Shown here piece after piece: positions 7,982 to 16,045 of a DNA stretch of 64,000 bases. The number at the start of each line of letters is the position of its first letter. The stretch's first letter is position 1. The position numbers and the translations under genes are program-made. The notes below the pieces were generated by a model. It saw only the letters and a program-made list of their open reading frames with translations. It was not told where the DNA came from and did no database searches. The stretch comes from Pseudoclavibacter chungangensis. Lineage in GTDB: Bacteria > Actinomycetota > Actinomycetes > Actinomycetales > Microbacteriaceae. The DNA is taken from positions 62,001 to 126,000 of the forward strand of contig NZ_JACCFV010000001.1 in assembly GCF_013410545.1 (NCBI RefSeq), read 5' to 3'.

Positions 7982-8824
7982 CTACTCGGCCGGTGTGGCC
8001 GGTTCGATGTCGTAGGCCTTCTGCACGAGCGGTGCGCGTTCGCGGCCCTCGTTCTGGTGCCGCGCCCACACCTCGTCCATCTGCTTCCACGTCGCGTCGA
8101 CGGTGTCGATCGGAAGGACGTGCCGGTAGGCCGTGTCCTCGCCCGTCACGACGGCGACCGTCGTCTCGAAGACCGGCTCTGGGTCGAACTGTTCGTGCGG
8201 GAAAGCGAGCTCCTCGTAGTCGAACACGCGGGTGGACGGGTCGTCGCGCCACTCCTTCCACGTCTCGAACATCGTGTCGTTGAAGCCCGTGAGGAACGGG
8301 CCGGGGTTGATGGTCGCGACCTGGATCCCGAACTCCGCGAGCTCCTGGTGCAGGGCGTCGGCGAACGCCTCGACCGCGTGCTTCGAGGCCGAGTAGGCGC
8401 CCGTGAACGGGTCGGTCGTGAGCCCCGCGACCGACGACATGAACACGATCTTGCCGCTCCCGCGCCGCACCATGCGGCGCCCGACGATCTGCGTCAGCAG
8501 CACCGGCCCGAGCACGTTCACGTCGAACTGACGCTCGAGCCGTGCCGCGGGGATGTCGAGCGTCGAGCCGCCCTCCGAGACGCCCGCGTTGTTGACGAGC
8601 ACGTCGATGTCACGATCGGCGAACTGTGCGCGATCGCCCGCGTCGGTGACGTCGAGCTTCACGACCTCCAGTTCGACCCCGCGTTCCGCAGCCGCCTCGC
8701 GCAGTGCGGTGACCTGCGCGATGATCTCGACGCCGGCGACGACCTCGTGCCCCTGGGCCGCGAGTCGCAGCGCGATCTCCTTGCCGAACCCCGTGCCGGC
8801 ACCCGTGATGAGGATGGTTGACAT
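7982..8824 (-). CDS. Short-chain dehydrogenase/reductase
   Basis: 280 residues from the ATG at 8824, with GGGAG nine bases upstream. Classical SDR motifs are present: TGAGTGFG at residues 7-14 for the dinucleotide, NNAG at 78-81, and catalytic Ser131, Tyr144 and Lys148 (YSASK). An acidic C-terminal extension (about residues 180-280) with TFPHEQF-like and EPVFETTVAVV segments is typical of SDRs annotated only as oxidoreductases. Substrate cannot be inferred. It is divergently arranged with the epimerase gene at 9024. Confidence 0.85.
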   Translation of the reverse strand: MSTILITGAGTGFGKEIALRLAAQGHEVVAGVEIIAQVTALREAAAERGVELEVVKLDVTDAGDRAQFADRDIDVLVNNAGVSEGGSTLDIPAARLERQFDVNVLGPVLLTQIVGRRMVRRGSGKIVFMSSVAGLTTDPFTGAYSASKHAVEAFADALHQELAEFGIQVATINPGPFLTGFNDTMFETWKEWRDDPSTRVFDYEELAFPHEQFDPEPVFETTVAVVTGEDTAYRHVLPIDTVDATWKQMDEVWARHQNEGRERAPLVQKAYDIEPATPAE

Positions 8825-9010
8825 GATCTGACTCCCTTCCGCGATCGATCGGGCGGCCCTCCGCGGCACCCCGAGCCGAGCAGCCGGGGGAGTCGCGGAC
8901 GGCCCGCGGCTCGGACCGCGGGCGACCGCCCGAGCCGAACACGGTAGCGCCGTCGCCTCCACGTGCCGTCAGTGCGGTGGGCCCGGATCGGGCGTGGGGG
9001 TGGGGCGCGC

Positions 9011-9023
9011 TAGCGTCCGAGGC
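9011..9023 (+). promoter_or_regulatory. Candidate -10 element of a leaderless gene
   Basis: TAGCGT at 9011-9016 lies seven bases before the epimerase ATG and no strong Shine-Dalgarno is present, which fits a leaderless transcript starting at or next to the ATG. The -35 region is not clear. Confidence 0.35.
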
Positions 9024-9818
9024 ATGACGGAACTCCGAGGACAGCGTTGGGCCGTGACGGGTGCGGCCGGGAACATCGGCCGCGCCCTGCGCGCACACCT
9101 CGCCGACCAGGGGGTCGCGCTCGTGTCGATCGATCTGCGGGAACCGGCGGCGGTCTCGACAGACGACCACGTACTGCAGACGGACATCGGCGATCCGGCG
9201 GCCCTCGACGTCGCCTTCGACGGCTGCGACGGTGTCGTGCATCTCGCGGGCATCGCCGACGAGGCCGACTTCCACGACCTCGCCGAGGTCAACATCGTCG
9301 GTACCTACCATGTGCTCGAGGCAGCCCGGCGCGCAGGCGTCGGTCGCGTCGTGAGTGCCGGGAGCAATCGGGTGACGGGCGCCTACGACGTCGACACGAT
9401 CGTCGACGAGTCGATGCCGCCCCGGCCGGACGGCTTCTACGGCGTCTCGAAGGTCGCGGTCGAGGCCCTGAGCCGCCTCTACGCGGACAAGTTCGGACTC
9501 CGCACGGTCGTGATCCGCATCGGGAGCTACGAAGCTGCCCCCTCGACGGCGCGCGAGATGCGCACCTGGCTGAGCCCGGCCGACGCACTTCGCGCGTTCG
9601 ACGCCGCGATGACCACCGAGCTCCCACACGCGGTGTTCTACGCGGTGTCCGCGAACCGTGGCCGATGGTGGAGTGCCGAGGCGGGGGAGGCCGTCGGGTT
9701 CCGGCCCGTCGACGACGCGGCCCGGCACGGTCCGGTCGACGCGATCGCACCCGGCACACCGCAGGGCGGCACCTATGCGACCGCCGCGTACTCGCTCGAG
9801 CGCATGCGCGCGCGCTGA
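9024..9818 (+). CDS. NAD(P)-dependent epimerase/dehydratase (uronate dehydrogenase-like)
   Basis: 264 residues. The N-terminal Rossmann motif TGAAGNIG is followed by VVHLAGIAD, a NIVGTYHVLEAARRAGV block, and the YGVSK active-site pair (Tyr and Lys), with an SNRVTG serine region: an extended SDR. Short length and the order of motifs resemble uronate dehydrogenases, which oxidise sugar acids to lactones with NAD+, but many extended SDRs share these features and no sugar-acid genes sit nearby. Function beyond the superfamily is inference. Confidence 0.8.
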   Translation: MTELRGQRWAVTGAAGNIGRALRAHLADQGVALVSIDLREPAAVSTDDHVLQTDIGDPAALDVAFDGCDGVVHLAGIADEADFHDLAEVNIVGTYHVLEAARRAGVGRVVSAGSNRVTGAYDVDTIVDESMPPRPDGFYGVSKVAVEALSRLYADKFGLRTVVIRIGSYEAAPSTAREMRTWLSPADALRAFDAAMTTELPHAVFYAVSANRGRWWSAEAGEAVGFRPVDDAARHGPVDAIAPGTPQGGTYATAAYSLERMRAR

Positions 9819-10020
9819 ACGAGCCCGCCACCACCCGACGTCAGACCGACGGCAGCACCTCGCGGACTCCGGCCCCGGCCCAGCGCGCCACCCACCTCGC
9901 CGGCCCGACCATCCGCGGGGAGCTGCGGGGACCTCGCGGTCGGCCGAACCACCCGACGCATGCCACTCCGCCGGAGTCCGAACCGGAACCCGTCACCCGA
10001 CCGCCTGAGCGGTCTCGAGG

Positions 10021-11391
10021 TCAGTGATGGAAGGTCTCGCGGTGCCCGGCATCGGGCAACGGTGACTGCAGGCGGTCGAGGTAGTCGACCTCGGCCCGGA
10101 TGTCGGCGAGGAGTCGGTCGGCGAGGTCCATGCTGAGCCCCTGGCGCACGACGATCCGCTGCACGGTGAGATCGGCGAGGTCGTCGGGCATCGGGTAAGC
10201 GGGAACGAGCCACCCGCGCATCCGCAGTCGGTCCTGCAGGTCGTACAGGGTCCAGTTCCGCTCGCCGGGGCGCAGCCGCCACGCGAACACGGGGATGTCG
10301 CTGCCGTCGTTCCAGAGCTCGAACGGGCCGATCGCCGCGATCTCACGGGCGAGGTACCGGGCGACCTCCCGCGATCCGCTCTGCACCGTGGTGAACCCTT
10401 CGCGCCCCAGCCGCAGGAACACGTAGTACTGCAGCAGCACCTGCGCGCCCGGACGCGAGAAATTGAGCCCGAACGTCGGCATCTCACCGCCCAGGTAGCT
10501 CACCTTGAAGATCAGATCGTCCGGAAGCAGTGAGGCATCGCGCCAGACGACCCATCCCAGGCCGGGATACACGAGACCGTACTTGTGGCCCGAGGTGTTG
10601 ATCGAATGCACACGGGGCAGCCGGAAGTCCCACACGAGGTCGCGCTGCAGGAACGGAGCGATCATCGCGCCCGAGGCACCGTCGACGTGGATGGGAACAT
10701 CCAGGCCCGTGGCCTCCTGGAACCGGTCGAGTGCTGCGGCGATCTGCGCGACGGGTTCGTACATGCCGGTGTAGGTCACGCCCATGATCGCGACGACACC
10801 GATCGTGTTCTCGTCGACGTACCGCTCCAGCTCATGACCGTCGAGGGTCTTGTGCGCCTCGCTGATGGGGACGAAGCGGAGCTCCACATCGAAGTAGTTG
10901 CAGAACTTCTCCCAGCACACCTGCACCGCGCTCGACATCACGAGGTTCGGGTTGCCGGCGTCACGCCCCGCGGCCTGTCGGGCCTGTCGCCATCTGCGCT
11001 TCCGCGCGAGGCCGCCGAGCATGCACGCCTCCGACGAGCCGATGGTGGAGGTGCCGATCGAACGCGCGGGATCCGGGGCGTTCCACAGATCCGCGAGCAT
11101 GTGCCAGCAGATCTCCTCCACGTGCGCCGTGGCCGGATACTCGTCCTTGTCGACGAGGTTCTTGTCGGCGCCCTCCAGGTACAGCCTGGCGGCCTCGTCC
11201 TCCATCCACGTGGAGACGAACGTGGCGAGATTGAGCCGCGCATTGCCATCGAGCATCGCCTCGTCGCGAACCAGTTGATAGGCGGTGCTCGGCAACGACT
11301 CCCCGTCCGGGAGTGTGCCCGAGCGGTGCGCGATGCGGCGCTCGAGCGGTTGATCGAACGTCGGTGTGAGTGCGCTTCGAGGTGCTGACAT
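10021..11391 (-). CDS. gadB: Glutamate decarboxylase (PLP-dependent)
   Basis: 456 residues from the ATG at 11391, preceded by GGAGAAG. It is collinear with bacterial GadB: a VEEICWHMLADLWN block, the TSTIGSSEACMLGG phosphate-binding region, VPIHVDGASGAM, and the PLP lysine in INTSGHKYGLVYPG (Lys270). The enzyme decarboxylates glutamate to GABA, consuming a proton, and is cytoplasmic. No GABA/glutamate antiporter is adjacent. Further along are a class III aminotransferase (21716) and a succinate-semialdehyde dehydrogenase (25609) that could complete a GABA shunt, though they are not in one operon. It starts 161 bp after the JetC-like gene on the same strand, in the position where JetD would be expected. 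Confidence 0.93.
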   Translation of the reverse strand: MSAPRSALTPTFDQPLERRIAHRSGTLPDGESLPSTAYQLVRDEAMLDGNARLNLATFVSTWMEDEAARLYLEGADKNLVDKDEYPATAHVEEICWHMLADLWNAPDPARSIGTSTIGSSEACMLGGLARKRRWRQARQAAGRDAGNPNLVMSSAVQVCWEKFCNYFDVELRFVPISEAHKTLDGHELERYVDENTIGVVAIMGVTYTGMYEPVAQIAAALDRFQEATGLDVPIHVDGASGAMIAPFLQRDLVWDFRLPRVHSINTSGHKYGLVYPGLGWVVWRDASLLPDDLIFKVSYLGGEMPTFGLNFSRPGAQVLLQYYVFLRLGREGFTTVQSGSREVARYLAREIAAIGPFELWNDGSDIPVFAWRLRPGERNWTLYDLQDRLRMRGWLVPAYPMPDDLADLTVQRIVVRQGLSMDLADRLLADIRAEVDYLDRLQSPLPDAGHRETFHH

Positions 11392-11552
11392 GACGTCTTC
11401 TCCTTCGACTCGTTCGTACACGGGGACGGGCACGAACCGACCGCCTGAACCGGCACGAGGGCCTCGGCGCGTCTCACCCTACGTCGGGGCGTCCCGGTGC
11501 GGGCTCCGCGAATGCTCCGTCTTCGACGCCGGTCACGGCGCGCGCCGTCGCC

Positions 11553-14500
11553 TCACGCCTCGGCCCGGCGCTCCACCTCGATCGCCTGCCCGATCGTGAG
11601 CGAGTAGATGCGCGACAGCTCGGGGTCGGCCGGGTCGCCCGACACGTATGCGACCGAGTCGACGTGCTCCTCGAACGCGTTCACCTTGTCGCGCGGTGCA
11701 CCAACGACGAGCTGGAAGCCGAGCCCGCGCAGCGCGGCGAGCGAGCGGCCCGTGTACTCGTTGTCGGCCTTCACGAAGCCCTCGTCGAGCACGATCGGTG
11801 CGTAGCTCGGCACCCGGTCCGTGCCGTCGCCCAGCCGGTAGCGCAGCGCCGCACCGAGCACGAACGCGATGAGCTCCTGTCCCTCACCACCCGACTTGCC
11901 CGCGACGCCCTCGTGCACGAGCTGCGTCCCGTCGGCACGCGTCTCGATCGCGCGGAACTGGAAGTGCTCGCGCGCGTCGAGCACCCGCCGCCGCCACGCA
12001 TCGCCCGTCTTCGAGCGTTCCTCGAGCTTCGCGAGATCCCGCCGCAGCGAGAGGAACTCGCGCTCGATCGCCGCCGGATCCTGCTCCGCCGCGCGCACCT
12101 GCGCCGCCGTGTGCGTCCGCAGCACACGCTTGAACTCCGCGAGATCGCTGTTCGAGACGGGCTTCGGGTCGATGTCGAGCGTCGAACCCTGCCGGAACTC
12201 GATGCCCCGCAGCGCCTGCGAGATCGGGCGCACGCCGCGACGGATCGCGTGCCCGTCCTCCTCGATCTGCGTGAGCAGGGCCCGCAGGCTGTCGCCCATG
12301 CTCGTGCCCACCTTCGCGAGCCAATCGGCCTTCGCGTGCGGCAGATCGTCCTCCACGAGCGTCCGATGGATCGCGAGCACCGCCGGCAGGCTGTCGATCG
12401 TCGCGTCGATGCCAGCGTTGCGGTCGAGCTCCAGATACCGCTCGAACGTGAGCACGAGCAGCCGCTCGTGCTGCTCCCGCTGCCGGTCGTGCGCGTCGAT
12501 CTGCTCCCGCAATCGCGCGGCCGCATCGCGGTACGAGCGCTCGACATCGGCGGCCTCCCGCGGCGACTGGAACGGCAGCGGCGCGAGCAGCGCGAGCTCG
12601 TCGGGCGTGAGCGGCTCCGCGTCGGCGAGCGCGTCGCCGAACGCGTCCTCGATGTCCACGAGCGCCGCGTGCGTCGCCTCGAGCTCGTCCACGCGTCGCT
12701 GGATCTCCGCGGCACGACGCACGGCCACGAGCCGCGCCTCGTCGTGCTCTGCCGCGAGACGGCGCAGCTCGTCGAGCTCCGGCCGCTCGACCGAGACCCG
12801 GTCGATGCGCTCCTGCAGCTCGGCCACGCGAGCGGCCGAGGGGCGCGTGTCGATGTCCGCCCAGTCGAGGTCCGCGGCGCGCTCGAGCGCCTCGGCCCGC
12901 TTCCGGCGCCGCGCGGCGCGCACCTCGATCTCGTCCCACTCGACGCGCGCGGCGTCCAGCTCGGCCTGCAGCTCGCGGATCTGCGTCTCCAGCTCGTCCA
13001 CGCGGCCCGCGTTGTCGAGTCCGATCCACGAGGCGAGGCGCCGGTCGTCCTTCACGACCCGATCGCGCGCCCCCGTGCGCAGACCGTTGCGAGTCACCGC
13101 GCCCTTCACGCCCGCGGGCAGCGGCGCACCGAGTTCGTCCGAGGTCTCGACGCACAGCACCGAGCGGTCGGCGACGAGCTCGTCGCGCAGCCACCCGACG
13201 AACGGGCTGCGCTCGTCGAGCCGCAGCATCGACGGGACGGTGCCCGCGATCGGCGTGCGGCTCGCGGCGCGGCCGCGCGCCGCGGGCACGAGCGTGAGCC
13301 GACCGCGCAGATCGTGCTCGTCGACGTAACGGCGCACGGCCGGGAAGTCGTCGGTGTCGACGAGCAGCTGCATCGCGAGATCGCCCACGACGCGCTCGAT
13401 CGCGCGCGTCCAGTCGCGGTGCTCCGGATCGACCTCGAACAGTTCGCCCGCGTACGGCAGCTCCGCGACCGGGATGCCCGTGCCCTCCGCGATGCGCCGA
13501 CGTCGCTCGATCGCCTCGTCGGGCACGTTGCTGCGGCGGTGCCGGAACGAGTCGCGCTGCCGCTCCCGCTCCGCGAGCGCGAGCTTCGCGAGCTGGATGC
13601 GGCCGGCGAGCTCGCGCCGCGCCTCCTCGTCGGCGGTGGGGACGTCGGCGGTGCCCGACTCGCTTCGGCCGTCGGCCTCGGCGAGCTCCCGCAGCTCCTC
13701 CTCGGAGCCCGGCAACGGCAGACCCGCGTCGATGAACACGCGCTCGAGCCGCTGCCGCTCGCGGTCGACCTGCCCGTACTGCAGGCGCGCGAGGCGCAAC
13801 TGCTCACGCAGCGATTGCGTCGGGTCGCCACCCTGGTCGGCGATCTCCGCGAGCGTGAGGTCGTGGGCCCGGCGGGCGTCGAGCTCGTCCGCGGCGGCGG
13901 CCTTCGCCTCGTCGACGAGCTCGCGCTTCGCGGCGCGCACGCGTTCCGTCTCGGCGTGCACCCAGTCACCGACACGTCCCGCGAGCCACACGCGCAATCG
14001 GCTCTCGCCCTCCCCGTCCGGGCCCGAACCCGCGAGGAGCCGACGCTTGCCCGTCGCGTCCTCGCTCGCCGCGCGGTACTGCTCGGCCTGGCCGGGCACC
14101 GACTCGAGGATCTCGAGCTTGCGCCGCGTCGTCTCGAACACGTCGTAGAGCGCCGACGCCTCGCGGTACGTGCCGAGCGTCGTCTCCCAGCGGGAGAGGG
14201 CGCGCGGCTCGGTGAGCACGAACTGCTTGAACAGCTCGTCGATCGAGAAGACGCCCTTCGACGCCTGGGCACGCCGCAGGAGGGTGAGCGCCTTGAGCTG
14301 CGACTCGTCACTGCCGCCGATGCCGAGCTCCCGGCACAGGCGTACGCGCAGCTCCGGCTGCGAGGTCGTCACGAGGTCGGTCGCCGGGTCGACGAGTCGC
14401 GAGAGGGAGCCGCGCGTGAGCGGCGACGACGCGCCCGCGTCGGCGCGCAGCTCGGACAGGCGCGACAGGTCGAACTCGCCGCGCGCGAGCAGATACACGG

Positions 14501-15218
14501 TGGAGCTCGTGACCTCGTCCTGCCCCGACGTCTCGGCGCCGATCCACACGAGGCGGGCCGCCGTGAGCGTCTCGCCGAGTTCGGTGCGCCACGTGATCGC
14601 CGCGCCGCTCGCGAACTCACGCCCGAGGGGCCGCAGGAACCTCGTCGTCACGCGATCCGAGTTCGCGTCCTTCACCTCGTCGGTCTTGCCGCGCGCGTAG
14701 GTGTAGACGGTGCGCTCCGCGCGCTGGCGGGCGTCATCGCGCGCGGCGCGGTTGAACTCCTGCGGGTTCGGCATGATGACCGCGGCCATCGCGTCGAGGA
14801 TCGTCGACTTGCCGCGGCCCGTCGGGCCGAGGATCGCGATGCCGCCGCGCCCGACGGGCATGCGGTGCAGGCCGCCGTAGCTGCCCCAGTTGAGCAGCTG
14901 CACGAGCTCGATACGGAACTGGCCCGAGTGGAGCATGCCCGTGTCGCGCTCGAGGCCGTCCTGCTCGGCGAGGATCTCGTCGAGCAGGAACTCGTCCGGT
15001 TCGCCCGGGGCGCTCGCGTCGCTCGGCTGGCCCGGCTCGCTCGGCTCGTCGGGCTCGCTCGGCTCGCCCCGCTCGTCCGTCGACGGTGTCGCGGGGGTGG
15101 CCGTGGCCGGGGGCGCGTCGGCTGTCGGGGTGACGGTCACGGGCGCTGCTGCCTCGGCCGCCTCGCCCGTCGTCGCCTCGGCGGACTCCCGCGCCGCTGC
15201 GTGCTGCTCGTCGCTCAT
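11553..15218 (-). CDS. jetC: JetC/MksB-like SMC-family ATPase
   Basis: 1221 residues starting at the ATG at 15218, whose first bases overlap the JetB stop (ATGA). An ABC-type head is split across the protein ends: Walker A GPTGRGKST at residues 131-139, signature KSGGEGQE near 1108-1115 and Walker B IVLDEG near 1142-1147, with a long Glu/Arg-rich coiled-coil region and a hinge-like centre between. The insertion VFSIDELFKQFVLTEPR is typical of the SbcC/MukB-like ATPase of Wadjet and MksBEF systems. These complexes extrude DNA loops; with JetD they cut small circular plasmids. The first 80 or so residues are a low-complexity Pro/Glu/Ser tail not typical of the family. The coding sequence is intact. 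Choice of name follows the operon. Confidence 0.88.
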   Translation of the reverse strand: MSDEQHAAARESAEATTGEAAEAAAPVTVTPTADAPPATATPATPSTDERGEPSEPDEPSEPGQPSDASAPGEPDEFLLDEILAEQDGLERDTGMLHSGQFRIELVQLLNWGSYGGLHRMPVGRGGIAILGPTGRGKSTILDAMAAVIMPNPQEFNRAARDDARQRAERTVYTYARGKTDEVKDANSDRVTTRFLRPLGREFASGAAITWRTELGETLTAARLVWIGAETSGQDEVTSSTVYLLARGEFDLSRLSELRADAGASSPLTRGSLSRLVDPATDLVTTSQPELRVRLCRELGIGGSDESQLKALTLLRRAQASKGVFSIDELFKQFVLTEPRALSRWETTLGTYREASALYDVFETTRRKLEILESVPGQAEQYRAASEDATGKRRLLAGSGPDGEGESRLRVWLAGRVGDWVHAETERVRAAKRELVDEAKAAAADELDARRAHDLTLAEIADQGGDPTQSLREQLRLARLQYGQVDRERQRLERVFIDAGLPLPGSEEELRELAEADGRSESGTADVPTADEEARRELAGRIQLAKLALAERERQRDSFRHRRSNVPDEAIERRRRIAEGTGIPVAELPYAGELFEVDPEHRDWTRAIERVVGDLAMQLLVDTDDFPAVRRYVDEHDLRGRLTLVPAARGRAASRTPIAGTVPSMLRLDERSPFVGWLRDELVADRSVLCVETSDELGAPLPAGVKGAVTRNGLRTGARDRVVKDDRRLASWIGLDNAGRVDELETQIRELQAELDAARVEWDEIEVRAARRRKRAEALERAADLDWADIDTRPSAARVAELQERIDRVSVERPELDELRRLAAEHDEARLVAVRRAAEIQRRVDELEATHAALVDIEDAFGDALADAEPLTPDELALLAPLPFQSPREAADVERSYRDAAARLREQIDAHDRQREQHERLLVLTFERYLELDRNAGIDATIDSLPAVLAIHRTLVEDDLPHAKADWLAKVGTSMGDSLRALLTQIEEDGHAIRRGVRPISQALRGIEFRQGSTLDIDPKPVSNSDLAEFKRVLRTHTAAQVRAAEQDPAAIEREFLSLRRDLAKLEERSKTGDAWRRRVLDAREHFQFRAIETRADGTQLVHEGVAGKSGGEGQELIAFVLGAALRYRLGDGTDRVPSYAPIVLDEGFVKADNEYTGRSLAALRGLGFQLVVGAPRDKVNAFEEHVDSVAYVSGDPADPELSRIYSLTIGQAIEVERRAEA

Positions 15219-16045
15219 GCGCGTCCCTCCGTGCCGTCCTCGTCGTCGCCGGGTGCCGCACCGCCACCGGGCCCGCCGTCGAGCACTCCGCTCGTGTTCT
15301 CGTCGTCCCTCGCGCCCGCGAGATAGACCTGCTCGAACCTGGCGAGTTCGGTCGTCGTGATGACGGGCACGATCGCCGGCGAGACGACGAACAGCTCGGG
15401 GTCGTCCGGCTCCGCGTCGAGCAGCCCGAGCCGCTCGACCGCCGCGATCGCCGCCGCCACCCGCCGGTGCGAGCGGACCTCGTCGTGCGATTCGTCCGTG
15501 TCGAAGCGGCTCAGGAACTCGGCGATCTCGTCGCGCGACACGACGACCGCGTCGTCCGCCGCGTCGGCGAACGCGTGCTCGCGGCGCAAGTGGATGAGGA
15601 GGAACGTCGCGTCCCGCGAGAGCGGTTTCTCGTTGCGCAGGAGCACGGGCACGTCGTCCTCGCCGTTCTGCCGCTTGAACGCGACCTCGTGGTCGCGGTC
15701 GATCACGAGCTCGAGGAACAGCTCGTCGAGTCGGGCGCGGATGTCCGGCTCCGAGTCGAGCAGCGCCTTCCACGCGTCGGGCTGCTTGGCCCGCGTGATG
15801 AAGCGGTGCGTGAGCAGGATCACGAGTGCCTTGCGCGCCGGGCGGGGGAGCTCGTCGGTCACACGGTCGCCGAACGCGTCGGCGTCACCGAATGACTCGG
15901 TCTCGCCGAACGGGCGGGAGTCGCCGGACCGCCCGGATTCGCCCTGCGCGCCGGCGGCACCGCTCGCGCCGTCGGCCACGACCTCGTTCTCGTCCGGCGC
16001 GTGGGCCGTGTTCACATCGCGTGCGCCCGTCGTGTCGCCGGTCAT
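15215..16045 (-). CDS. jetB: JetB/MksE-like subunit (DUF4194)
   Basis: 276 residues, coupled by ATGA overlaps to both neighbours (start at 16045, stop at 15215-15217). After a disordered acidic Gly/Glu/Asp-rich N-terminus of about 65 residues, the sequence ARKALVILLTHRFITRAKQP and the later blocks FLLIHLRREHAFAD and SHRRVAAAIAAVERLGLLD match the DUF4194 winged-helix family, the MukE-like clamp subunit of Wadjet and MksBEF condensins. It should bridge the kleisin (JetA) and the ATPase (JetC). Confidence 0.87.
   Translation of the reverse strand: MTGDTTGARDVNTAHAPDENEVVADGASGAAGAQGESGRSGDSRPFGETESFGDADAFGDRVTDELPRPARKALVILLTHRFITRAKQPDAWKALLDSEPDIRARLDELFLELVIDRDHEVAFKRQNGEDDVPVLLRNEKPLSRDATFLLIHLRREHAFADAADDAVVVSRDEIAEFLSRFDTDESHDEVRSHRRVAAAIAAVERLGLLDAEPDDPELFVVSPAIVPVITTTELARFEQVYLAGARDDENTSGVLDGGPGGGAAPGDDEDGTEGRA

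Noticed and set aside
11664..15326. A 1220-codon open frame on the + strand opposite the JetC gene
   Set aside because: It is Arg/Leu/His-rich without domain motifs and is the antisense shadow of a GC-rich coding sequence; the minus-strand frame has Walker motifs and operon overlaps.
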